Part shown: positions 25,346 through 35,835 of the stretch, piece by piece
Layout: every line of letters starts with the position of its first letter
How positions within the stretch are numbered: the stretch's first letter is position 1
NCBI RefSeq assembly: GCF_014805625.2
Contig: NW_023998455.1
Location: 1,429,787-1,493,786 of the forward strand
Reading direction: 5' to 3'
Length of the DNA: 64,000 nt
Source of the DNA: Glossina fuscipes
Taxonomy: Eukaryota; Arthropoda; Insecta; Diptera; Glossinidae
Made by a program: the position numbers and the translations under genes
The notes under the pieces: model-generated
The model's input: only the letters and a program-made list of their open reading frames with translations
Database searches by the model: none
What the model was told of the DNA's origin: nothing

Positions 25346-25732
25346 ATCAGCCCCCCAAAAACACTGTATAAAAATTGGAAAAAATCCTTTTTGTGTCGTA
25401 GAAAACCAAACGCAACTGAACCACTAATCACACATGCTTGTCCCCGAGCTACGAGTTTAGAAAAAAAAAATATTTCTATTTAACTTAAATATTGGTCTTA
25501 CTTTTGGGGCACAGTGTTACATTTTCCAATAAGTTTATGTCAAGAAATTGAAGAAAAAAAAAAGAAGATCCTTTTATAAAATTTTAACTCTCTACTAGCA
25601 CTGCTTGAACATGGGAACACGATGACTTTGCCACGCTTTGTTAGTTCTAAAAATAAGTTGTGGAGATTTCTTTATATTATATATATTCTTCCTTATACCT
25701 AACTCTTTATAGTTTTATGTACAAGATCATCC

Positions 25733-25825
25733 GCCTGAGTGGCTGAGTAGGCAAAAGTCTCGACTAGCAATGGTCGTGGGTACAAATCTCAAGTGCAGTA
25801 GAGTTTTTAATAAAGCCGAAAGCCT
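25733..25825 (+). repeat. tRNA-derived SINE-like copy
   Basis: GAGTGGCTGAGTAGGCAAAAG (an A-box-like start near 25738) is followed about 40 bases later by GTGGGTACAAATCTCAAG (B-box-like, 25777-25794). The spacing is that of a tRNA, but pairing arms are not convincing, so it is not a working tRNA gene. It resembles the copies at 54335-54420 and the minus-strand array at 41463-42110. Confidence 0.55.
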
Positions 25826-25879
25826 TAGATGCTAGTGCTTTATGACTTTAGTCTTAGAATTTATTCTTTGGCTAAATTT

Positions 25880-25911
25880 ATAATAGTAATAATAATAATA
25901 ATAATAATAAA
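25880..25911. repeat. (AAT)n microsatellite
   Basis: About nine ATA triplets in a row. Confidence 0.85.
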
Positions 25912-25929
25912 TATGTACAGGGTGCAACG

Positions 25930-27325
25930 TATTATTGTTAATTGCTAGTTATTGGCGCGTCGTTTAACCGATCAGAATGGTTACTACTCTTTTGGTTGAA
26001 GTTTCGTTCAAGTTATTTGTTGGATGATAATCTGTTGAAACTTAATAGTTCTTGAATTGTTACCCATTGTAAGCTCTTATCACATCCGGCAATTGAGAAT
26101 GTATTTGCCATGCGTCCACGTTTTCTTTCATTTCTATCGTTGATGAACTATGTCCGATTCGAAAATATAACCATCTTTAGTGACTATATTCTAGAACTGA
26201 TTAGTTCGTACAGTGGTTATGACACTGTGATGAAACTAAGTTTACCTCGAACTGGATGTGCATGGGAATTTATTCGATCAAAATTAATTTGGATATATTT
26301 ATTGCTTATTAATTTTACTTTTAAAGTTATTATTCTCCGCATTATTGATACCCCACGCCATTTGGGGTAAAAAGGTATTTTGAGTTTGTGAGAACGACTT
26401 GACATAGACCGATGTTTTATTGTACCGATCCAAATTCAAATCCAATAATAAATTTTAGTTAACAGTGGACAAAACACCTGCTGGGATCTAATCAAGTAGG
26501 CTATAAAGCAATAAATTGCAGATCTGGATACCGCTGAACAATGGGTAATTCGGTAAATACGTACATCTTAAATACATATACCTTAGTGTAGGCAGAAGCA
26601 ATGCTGGGACGTAACCAATTAAACTATTAAAGAATTCCTGCGGACCGAGGCGCCATTGAAAGAAGAAAAAGTCTTTTCGTCCTTTAGGCCGAGGATCCTT
26701 GTTTAAGTTAAACCTTGCATGTCGTTGCAACACGAATTGGCTCAGATACAAATTCTGTTGAAATAATTGCGGTGGGAACAACTTCTTCGGTCGCATGTTG
26801 AAAGGTTGTTCAATACGAATGACTATACATTAAGCGAGGGGATGTAGGGTACTTAATGCTGTGGCATAGTTTGAGTTGTTTTTAAATGGAATTATCAATT
26901 TAAATGCAGAAGTGATTATTCGGGTATTAAGTTGCACTTGCAATAAAATATTTCAAATGTTCAATTATTTTAAAATAGCAAACTATAATGGACATGAAAT
27001 TTTCTAGTGTTACTATGTACACAGACATCCATAGTTTTAAATTCAAAAGATTATAATTTAATTTTTTTTGCGAATATCGCGTATAATGTTTCAGGCCTTT
27101 ACATGCATTGGATGAAAGGATTTGAAACTTAAATGTTTAATTAAAAACTGTATAAATCTACACGAATAGAAAATATTTATGCACTTTGCTTTTGCTATTA
27201 ATTATTATTTTACGCTGATTCATTTGGAAGTATTTTTAGACTTTAATACTTCGGCTTACGGAATGAATCCACTGATTCAGGTAAATTACGGGGTGGCAAA
27301 AGTAATTTCAATATGTACCAATATT
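25930..27325. other. No gene recognised
   Basis: AT-rich DNA. The minus frame 26488-26796 (102 codons) has balanced amino-acid composition rather than simple repeats, but no domain that I can name. It is listed as an observation, not as a gene. Confidence 0.4.
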
Positions 27326-27329
27326 AGTG

Positions 27330-27720
27330 TTAACAACGTTAATGGTAGTAAACGCCATAACAGAAAACAGTAACAGTGGTAGGAGCAGTGACAGCAGGAA
27401 CTGTCTACCGCTTAGAACAGTAGCAACAGTAAGAGCCATAAAAATGGTAACGGTGGTCATAAAGTTGGAATAAGGAGTGGTAACAGCGGTAACAGCATTA
27501 ATAGTAATAACAGTAGCAGTAATAGTTACAATAGCAACTGCTGTAGTGTTGGTAATGGTAATAAGAGCAGTAATAACAGCAAATGTGATGAGAGTAGACA
27601 GTGTAGTGAAAATAGCAGCAATAGTGCACAGCAGCGAATAGTGGTAGTAGCAACCAGGGCGATAACTGCAGTAACGATAACAAGATTACTAATATACTAA
27701 GCAGTAGCGGTCCTAGTACT
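27330..27720. repeat. Degenerate AGT/AAC trinucleotide field, left part
   Basis: About 400 bases consist of AGTAAC, CAGTAG, AATAGC and close variants with a three-base rhythm. Open frames on both strands are composed of S, N, Y, C and V runs. The field resumes at 28020 after a family B insertion. Confidence 0.8.
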
Positions 27721-27769
27721 TATGGCGGTGAGTAGAAAGGTAAATAAAATAAAAAAAAGTACAAAATTA

Positions 27770-28015
27770 TATTCGATCGCTTCCGGGGATATAAATTTTC
27801 ATATTCTACTGTATTGAATGGGCGTGGCTGATTTTTTTTTTTTTATTTTCATTTCTGCGGCTGGGACAATGTTTACAACAGACATAATACAGACAGGCAG
27901 ACGTGCATGCATAAATCGATTCAGAATATGGTGCTGGCCAAGAATATCTATTTATTATGTGTGGTATCTGAAACTTCTTTCTGGACATTGCAAATATTTT
28001 GACAAAATGAGTGTA
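27770..28015 (+). repeat. Family B repeat inserted in the trinucleotide field
   Basis: It has GAATGGGCGTGGCTGATTTTT, then CAGACAGGCAGACGTGC, AATCGATTCAGAAT and ATTGCAAATATTTTGACAAAATGAGTG. The same blocks appear in order at 58013-58405. Its position between two halves of the trinucleotide field suggests that it inserted into that field or that the field grew on both sides. Confidence 0.65.
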
Positions 28016-28019
28016 GCGA

Positions 28020-28860
28020 CGGTAGCAGTAACATGAGCAGCAAATGCAGTAACTCGTAGCTAGGGTGGTAGCTATTACGAAAATGGTAAGAGCCGGTATT
28101 AGCCGGCAACTTCAGCAACAATAGCACAATAGCAGCAGCTAGGGTAATGGCGCAAGAGTAGTAACCACGATAAAAATATGAACAAAAATAGCAATAATAA
28201 TAGCAGTCGTAATAGCGATGACAACAGTAGTAACTACCGTAACAACAGTAACCGCGCAAGTGTAGCAAAAGTTGGTAGCATGACTAACGGTAGTGACATG
28301 CTTGGCAGTAGAAAAAATGGTCAAAGTCTCAAAAAAAAAACAAAGGAAAATAGCCGTTGTCCTAATAACGCTAGATTTTATTTCGGTACAATCGACAGCC
28401 GCAGTAACAGTAACAGTGCGGAGTAACATGTATTAATAGCTTGAAAAGTTATTGCACTTTCGCATCAAAAATCGCATGCACAACAGTTGTCGTAGCAGTG
28501 TAGCGAATAGTAAAAGTTTTATTGAAAGCAGCAGTAATAGCAGGAATTTCAATATTGCTATTTAACGCAGCAGTTGTAACACGCAGTAACAACAAGACCG
28601 GTTGTAATTACGCAATAGTAACAAAAATTAGAAGTGTGGGTATCAATAGTAACAGCAGTGACACTAGAAAAAATAGTATCCAAGTGAAGGGAGTAAGAGT
28701 AAAAAGAGTAGCAAAAAGAGTATCAACAGTAGCAAAAATAGCATTAAAAATAACAGTAGCTGTAACAGCATAGCAATAGCAACAATAGTAGCATCCATCT
28801 AGTAACAGTACCAACAGATAATAACATTAGTTGCCACCATAATAACATTGGTTGTATCAA
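28020..28860. repeat. Degenerate AGT/AAC trinucleotide field, right part
   Basis: The same AGTAACAG / AGCAATAATAG words continue for more than 800 bases. Translations of all frames give homopolymer-like S/N/K, V/T/A or Y/C/L tracts, so the six or so frames of 60-106 codons here are by-products. Confidence 0.8.
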
Positions 28861-29010
28861 AATTCGATTTTGAATCTCAATGGGATGCTTAGATGAAAAC
28901 TTTAGCAGTGGCATAAATCGGCGACACCCGTGGTTATCTTAACTTCTCAAATTTCGTCTTTTACCGCTGACCAACAGAACTTATGACTAAGCAAAACAAA
29001 ATCACACTAA

Positions 29011-29722
29011 CACAAGTAAAAACATTATAGTCGGTCAAGGTCGCCTATTAAATACCCTACAGTGCATTGCCTAACACAATTTTTATTTTTGTATGAAATT
29101 ACTATTATGGGCCAATTTCCATAACCACATATTAACACTTTAACTTTTCTGCCTTAGTGGGCTAGGTAACCAAAAAAACTGGCCTAGATGGCCCAAATTT
29201 GGTACAATTAATTGCGTTATGTTAAATTACTATTACGATATAATTTTCATCACCAAGCCTTAAAAATTTTACCTTTGTGTCATATAAACTTAAGTTTTCA
29301 GTTTTATGAGAGGGGCTTCAAAAATTGCCTTCAGCTGGTCCAAAGTTTTCATACCAATTTAAAATGCCGAAATACTACCTAGCCACGTTTTCCCAAAATT
29401 TTTGAAAATAGTAACTTTTTTCCATATAACGACCTTTTAGAATATGGCATTACATGGGGAATGGTCGAAAAAGTGGACCGAGCCGAACCATTTTCAATAG
29501 CATTGCGACTTTCAAAAAGATTGCAACCTACAGCTTGAAGACACATATTCATTGACAAGCATCAGGCGGATGGATGGACAAGCAGGCTTAGATCAATTCA
29601 GATTATCATTCTGAATCGATCGGTACGATAAAAAGTTGATCTATTTTAAGCCTATCAATGTGTTATATACGTTCGCACTAACTTCATATACCCTGTGCCA
29701 TAAGTGGTGTAGGGTATAATCA
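29011..29722 (-). repeat. Family A repeat, best-preserved ends
   Basis: The plus strand begins with ACATTATAGTCGGTCAAGG, then CGCCTATTAAATACCCTACAG, and ends with ATACCCTGTGCCATAAGTGG and TGTAGGGTATAAT. The right end can form a stem ATACCCT/AGGGTAT with a loop of about 16 bases. The left end has an imperfect TAGTCGG/CGCCTA stem. Interior modules (GCCTTAAAAATTTTACC, TGAAAATAGTAAC) and the ATCAGGCGGATGGATGGAC core are in order. At 0.71 kb it is shorter than the copy at 1459-2546, mainly through fewer internal modules. Confidence 0.8.
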
Positions 29723-30017
29723 TGCAAACGTGTTAGAAAAATTTTCAGTTAATACCAAAAAAAATTATGGCTAACTGCATTCCTTTTTTGCTTTGCGTTT
29801 GTTTATTTTTTTTCGATGAACAAACTCAAATAGTGTGCACACGTTAAGATATATTTTAATCGTTTGCTGATTTAATCTAAATTTCATTATAAAATCTCAC
29901 CACAAATCTGGCCACCCTACGCAGCTTCATTAAAATTGCACATTTACAATTATAAATACATGTACACACACATATATATACGCAAATATATTTCCATTTA
30001 TATATATATATACTTCC

Positions 30018-30053
<36 letters not shown>

Positions 30054-31390
30054 TAAATATTATATGTATATGAAAATGTAAGCTTAGCAAAATAAGAGGA
30101 AAAAAAGAAATCTAATACTAAGCTACACACAAACATACAAATACACAGCAATCTGCGTTTAATGCACGCATTTTGGCTGTGGGTTTATTCTGTAGCAACA
30201 AAATTAAAATTTAATTGGGGAACGTGTCAAAGAGGTGAGCTCAGCACAACCACTCTTATAGCACGTAATAGTCCACATTACCATAACGTCGCACAAACAC
30301 ATGCATATACGCATGCATGCATGCATGCATGCATACATCTCGTATAAAGTACACAAATCATAATTTTATATACAGTTTTATGCTCTTACCAGCAATACGC
30401 ACATAAAAACCTAACACACACTTGTATAAAATTTTTCGTTCAATGACGACTTATGTTTACTAAAATTCTCTCATATACGTACATATTCTTACATATGCAC
30501 ATAACTATGTATAAATGAACAACGAACGTGTATGATACTAAGAGAATAACATAAGTTTGCGTTAAGTTAAAAGAAAAAGTGATGAAAAAAAAAAAAAAAA
30601 TGAAATAATAATAACTACAACACATTACTGACAGACACACTGACTGAAACGTACAGACAGCGACAGCATTGAATTAAGTGTCACAAGCAGTAAAAACGCA
30701 TTTTCAAAAAAAAAAAGCAAAAAAAACAAAAAAAAGTCCATAAATAGGGAAAATAAGTATAAAGAGCAGTAACTCGTTATGTTCATGTAGTATGGCTGGG
30801 ATCGTTAAATCCCTGTGGTTTGGGGGAAATGTATGCTATAATTTAAATATATATATAAGCGGTCGCATATATGAATGTACGTACGTGTATGCCTATGTTT
30901 AAATTGTACTGTAAAAGAGCAAACTATGTCTGCAATTATTTTTTTTCTCTTACTTTTCATTTACGGCTTTTTTTTTTTTTTACGTTCAGATTAACATTTA
31001 AAAGTCATATAAGCGTGTTTGTCTGGCTATTATATCAATCCCAATTTTTGTAAAAAAAAATAAAAAAAAAAAACAACAAACAAAAAACAAACACAAACAC
31101 ACACACTTATGCAATTCAATTTAAGCCCTTAAGCAGATTTTCGGTAAATCTGCGATGAAAGTTTAACGGTTTTTTCGGTAAAATAAATGACTTGTCTCGC
31201 CTTTTCTCCATTTTTTTAATAAACAATTTGGTCGACATAAATACGCAGCAGGTTACATTCTTTATCACGGCAAAGTTTTTTTATAATACTCATCCGCCTG
31301 TTCAACTCTTTTCGGTGCCTAACGGCAGAACTATAGCCGGCATAGCAAATGACATTGAATAACTAGGAAGATGTACTTTTATATGTTTGG
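29723..31390. other. No gene recognised; several microsatellites
   Basis: TA runs at about 30000-30050, GCAT tetranucleotides at about 30311-30334, poly-A at 30586-30600 and 31049-31070. No coding signal. Confidence 0.5.
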
Positions 31391-31394
31391 CATT

Positions 31395-31760
31395 CAAATG
31401 GATTCGTTTGATTCATTAATTTCCTTGCAATTTCGATAAAAGTTGGAAAATGTTTTCAGTCAAAAAAAGACCGGAAATTGTAAAAAGCAAGATAGGCCCT
31501 AATAAGTCTGGATTCGTTTGATTTATTAATTTCCTTGAAATGTCGATAAAAGTTGGAAAATGTTTTAGTCAAAAAAATACCGAAAATTGTAATAGGCAAG
31601 ATAGGCCCTAATAACTCTGGTATCCAAATAGATTCGTTTGATTTATTAATTTCAGTCAAAAAAATACCGGAAATTGTAAAAGGCAAGATAGGGCATAATA
31701 AGTCTGCTAGCCAAACGGATTCGTTTGATTTATAAATTTTGTTGCAATTTCAGTTGGATA
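31395..31760. repeat. Tandem repeat, about 3.3 units of 87-120 bp
   Basis: GATTCGTTTGATT starts units at 31401, 31511, 31631 and 31718. Each unit holds AATTTCGATAAAAGTTGG, ACCGGAAATTGTAAAAGGC and GATAGGCCCTAATAAGTCTG or near copies. The third unit lacks the TCGATAAAAGTTGG segment. Frames open on both strands (for example 31456-31686 minus) come from the repetition. Confidence 0.9.
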
Positions 31761-32158
31761 AGTGGAGGTAAGAAGCCAAAAAAAATGATTTAATCCGCCT
31801 ACATTTATAACTCCCACAATTATAACATCTATAACTTTTGATCGGGCGAAAATACTTTTGCAAAACTATTTCCTAAATATTTGTCAAAACTATCTGGTCA
31901 CGTTCAATGCAAAAATGATCTCGATCGGCTTGCTATTATAGCGATATATGTATATCTATAACATATAATTCGTTTTTCATGCTGTTGAACAACTTTACTT
32001 ACTATAACTTTTTGTGCTTTCTAATGTCGTTTACGTATATTACCAATAATGATGTCTATTCATATTTTCGCATCACCCATAACCACAATTGCAAGACACA
32101 TGTTTTACAAAAACAACTCATGCTAGGATAGGTAAGTATGGACCATGAAGATTTTTTT

Positions 32159-32890
32159 ATTCCCTACATCACTTGTGAGAAGTTTGTGAGTGTTTGGAAG
32201 GACGTATGTAACATACGGAAGGGTTTCAAATAGGGCCACCTCTTATTATGTCGATCGATTCAGAAAATTATTCTGTTTGTCTGTCTGTCTGCCCAACTGA
32301 TCTCTGTCCATGTCCATGTGAATTAGCGTTCAAGCTATAAGTCACAATTACTAAGATGTTTTCATGAAATTGGGCACACGGACGTGCTTTGACTTAAAGA
32401 CGAACGCTATTGAAAATGATTAAGATCGACGCACTTTTTCGATCATTTCCCATAAAACGCCCTATTTTGGAAAGTTGTTGTATGGAAAAAAATTGCAATT
32501 TTCAAAAATTTCGACAAAACTTGCTCTGTAATAGTGTTTGGACATTTTAAATTGATATGAAGAACATGCTTCGGCTGGAGCAACTTTTTGAACTCTCTCT
32601 CGTGTAATCTTTCCTACGAAAACTGTATCTTTACATTAGCGAAAATATATAATTTTTAATCTTTCATGATGAGAATGAGTTCATAATAGTAAATTGATAT
32701 AGAAATCAACGCCACCGAATATGGGCCACGTAGATCTATTTTTTCGATATCGTCGCATATGAGGGTTCCTGCAATATGGTGGTATTCAGTAGAAGTATGT
32801 AACTATTGGTGTATTATTACCAACCATGGGCGAGGTCATATAGGGTATCTAATAATCGGTCTTGCCCAACTATCAGATTCTTATTTATTT
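32159..32890 (+). repeat. Family A repeat, near full length, plus orientation
   Basis: It starts TCCCTACATCACTTGTGAG and has GATCGATTCAGAAAAT and TCTGTCTGTCTGCC. It continues with GGGCACACGGACGTGCTTTG, ACGAACGCTATTGAAAATG, CGACAAAACTTGC and a GATGAGAATGAGTTCATAATAGTAAATTG module. It ends GGGTATCTAATAATCGGTCTTGCC. This is one of the easiest copies to read from end to end. Confidence 0.8.
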
Positions 32891-34100
32891 ATATATATTC
32901 CAGATATTATTTGTTGACATATATAAGATGTTTTATTTTATTTGCCTAATGTCGGCATCGATCTGAATAAGTAGTAATCAGATCAGTATGGAATATCGAA
33001 GGAATGCGTTAAAACTTTTCCGCCTTAATTGAAAATCACTTCCTAGTTGGCTTTTGCTGCTGGCGAACGGACATAGGCAAATCCCATTGTTTTCAAGACA
33101 AAAATTCGAATAATCCTAAATAACTTTATCGATTAACCATCGGTTCAAAAAGGAAAGGAATCCCATTATGTGTACATGTTCCAGAAAAAATAGATAGGCA
33201 TGTATATATATCTACATATATATATATATAATTGCTGCATTAATCTCTAAAGAATGTTACATCTATGCTCAGAATTTTGAAGCATAAATGCGCCGTTCTA
33301 ACTACGAAGGGCTAAGAACTCGATTTTATATTTAGTGTAAGAACCTATAGGTTAGCTTAACAGTCTATTTGAATTGGCTTAAATTCGTGTTTTAATGCTG
33401 GTCACTTTTAATATTATTTCGTAAACTTTTTGTTGACTACACATATATGCTTTTGACGTTCATTGCCTATGCCACGTAATATATTACATATCTATATATG
33501 CTTAAGCGTGTATATGCTTAACCGTGTATATGCTTTATGCGTGCGCGTGTAAGTGTGTGCGTGTTTGTGAATGCACTCATAGATATGTGTGTGTGCGTGT
33601 GTGTGGAACTAGCAATTAAAAGACTTCAAGTTTTGTATGCTTTACATGTATTGTTTTGTAATTAAAACGCAAAAATTATAGAACAAGCGCAAGACGGCGG
33701 TGACGATGTGAATCTGAAATGTAACAAAAAGCGAAAAGATTGACAACAAACGTAACGTTGTCTAGAATATTAAGTATGGCTTGTTCACAGGGTGTGTTTC
33801 AATACAAAATATTTTATGTCTGCCGTTTTGTTTTATTCTCTTTCATGCTCTGTTAATTTTTACTGGGAAAATTAACAATTTTAATAGAATTTTTTTCGTT
33901 TTTTTTTTTTTTTTTCATCATTATTGTAATTGACAGTAAATATTTTGAACTGATATGCCATCAATAACGTATCAGAAATTATCAAGACAAATCGATATTT
34001 TTTATTTTTTTTCTTGTTTAATTCCTTACATCCGCTTAGGTTTGATGTGAAAGAAAATTCTCACATATCAATTTGTCAGGAAAGCGATCTGCCCTTTACT
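32891..34100. other. No gene recognised; TG and TA runs
   Basis: Short GTGTGTGCG runs near 33540-33605 and poly-T at 33898-33916. Nothing else is recognised. Confidence 0.4.
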
Positions 34101-34104
34101 TCAC

Positions 34105-34590
34105 TAAAAGGCATTGTTAAGAGAAAATTAGCCCAAGACGTTCATCATAATTAATTTAAAATTAACATGCTTAGCTTGTCGCGTTCCATCCTTCAAAATC
34201 CTTTATATGATGCCCATACCACTGGCATTGTTAAGAAAAAATTCATCCGCCCCCTTGCAACGTTCATCATATTTAATTTAGTGTTAACCTGCTTACCTAG
34301 TCGCGGTCTACTCTCCAAGGTCTTCTATAGGGTACCAATCCACACCTTTGCAAAGTTCATCATAATTAGTTTAGAGTTAACCTGCTTACCTAGTCGCGGT
34401 CTACTCTCCAAGGCCTTCTATTGGATACCCATATCGATTTCATTGTTAAGAAAAAATTAGCTCACTATGTCATGACGTCCGCGTTACTTGATTTGTACCT
34501 AACACACTTAGCTTATCCCCTGCTATTCTCCAAATGCTTTCATTTGATATCCATACCAATGGCATTGGGCTGAAAAAATTAATCCACCCC
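34105..34590. repeat. Tandem repeat, about four units of about 110-114 bp
   Basis: GGCATTGTTAAGAAAAAATT starts units at 34110 and 34224, with another at about 34439 and a weaker one near 34570. The blocks TTCATCATAATTAATTTA, GTTAACCTGCTTACCTAGTCGCGG and CTACTCTCCAAGG recur between them. The plus frame 34167-34460 is open only because the two middle units are alike. Confidence 0.85.
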
Positions 34591-34654
34591 GTCGGAACTA
34601 ACGCATTCTTAGCAGGTAATATATCTCCATTCGAGGAATGTTCAAAATAATTTT

Positions 34655-34997
34655 AAACATTATGTCTTGTTTACCATAAGATTATTAAAATGGGCAAGAG
34701 TCCATAAATTTTTCCTTAGAATAACGAAATCGCGTTCGGTTTACGCTTCACTGTGGACATGTGCTCCAAACAATTTTGTCCATTTTCAACGCCAATCTGC
34801 GTGCCGAAACTCAATGTTTCTTTCAATGTTTCTCCCAAATTTTAAGACGATATTTTCATTTTTGAGACCAAGAGAGTGTCAACAGCCCACACTACAAAGA
34901 CGGATAGACATGGTTTAATCGATTAAAAATTTAATACAGATCAAGAATGTGCACACTTTATAGGGTCTCGAAGATTCCTTTCTGGTGTCGCAGGTAT
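34655..34997 (+). repeat. Family B repeat with a conserved-looking tail
   Basis: CACTGTGGACATGTGC, CAAATTTTAAGACGATATTTTCA and GAGACCAAGAGAGTG match the copy at 19745-20130. Then come AGACGGATAGACATGG, TCGATTAAAAAT, GATCAAGAATGTGCACAC, TTTATAGGGTCTCG and TTCCTTTCTGGTG. From memory, a GATCAAGAATATATATACTTTATAGGGTC-type block occurs in repeats of many Drosophila genomes. I cannot check the relation here. A family A copy abuts on the right. Confidence 0.6.
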
Positions 34998-35835
34998 AAC
35001 AAATGCTGTAGTCGGGCAAGGCCGACCATTAGATGCTCTTCACGACTTTACTTAATTATTTCTTAAAAATTCACTAGAGACTATACATTATTTTTACGTG
35101 TGTGCATACTTTTAATGATTATCCCCCTAATCGGACGATATTTAAACGTTGCCGTGTTCTAAATTCAGCAAACTTGACTTCCTTGTTAAAGCTTTTACTA
35201 TATACCAGTTGCCTTTGTTATATAAGACCAGAAATTATTATGCTTTCTCGCTGCGATAATCCCTATAACAGATGCGGTTCAAAAAAATAGATCTATTTGA
35301 TCCTTGCTTGATTATGGATCAATTTTCATTATAAAATATTAAAAATTAGAACCTCTTAGCATATAAAACTTTATTTTTCATTAAAGTCTTTATAAAAATT
35401 GAAACTCAAAAAAAATAGATGTACGTGGTCCAAATTTGGTAAAGTTAATTTTTATATTGAACTGTTATTATGAATGAACTTTCATCAAAAAGTCCAACAA
35501 ATTAGGCTTTTTATCATATAAACCTCCACTTACGAGGAGTTTAAAAAAGTAGCCTCATCCGATCTAATGATTTCGCATCAATTTAAAATGCCGAAAAAGT
35601 ACTACTAGGCGATTTTTATCGCGAAATTCTAAAAACTGCAATATTTTTTCCCCTATAATGACATATCGAAACAAGACATTTATATGGGAAACGGTCGAAA
35701 AAGCGGTCCGATCAGAACAATTTTTAATAGCGGGGTCCAAATGAAGTACAAAAAAAAAAGATGGGTCCCTCTCAAATCTTTGTAGATGTTGCATACATCC
35801 GCATAAACTTTGCCAGCACGTAAGGGACGATGCGC
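34998..35835 (-). repeat. Family A repeat, about 0.84 kb
   Basis: It opens with GCTGTAGTCGGGCAAGG followed by CCGACCATTAG, a nearly perfect TAGTCGG/CCGACCA hairpin. Two ATATTAAAAATTAGAACC / CAAATTAGGC modules follow, then ACGGTCGAAAAAGCGG and TTGTAGATGTTGCATACATCC. The TCCGTCTGTC core is deleted near 35740. The minus frame 35564-35980 (138 codons) runs through it and has no known domain. Confidence 0.75.

Noticed and set aside
25733..25825. tRNA gene
   Set aside because: A- and B-box-like words are present but the acceptor and anticodon arms do not pair; a SINE relic is a better explanation.
27498..28814. Several frames of 60-106 codons rich in Y, C, S, N or V
   Set aside because: They are readings of the degenerate trinucleotide field and are open on both strands at once.
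31456..31735. Repeated short proteins on both strands (NKSNES / DSFDLL)
   Set aside because: Both are readings of the tandem repeat at 31395-31760.
34167..34460. 97-codon plus frame with repeated LTCLPSRGLLSK peptide
   Set aside because: It is caused by two similar units of the tandem repeat at 34105-34590.
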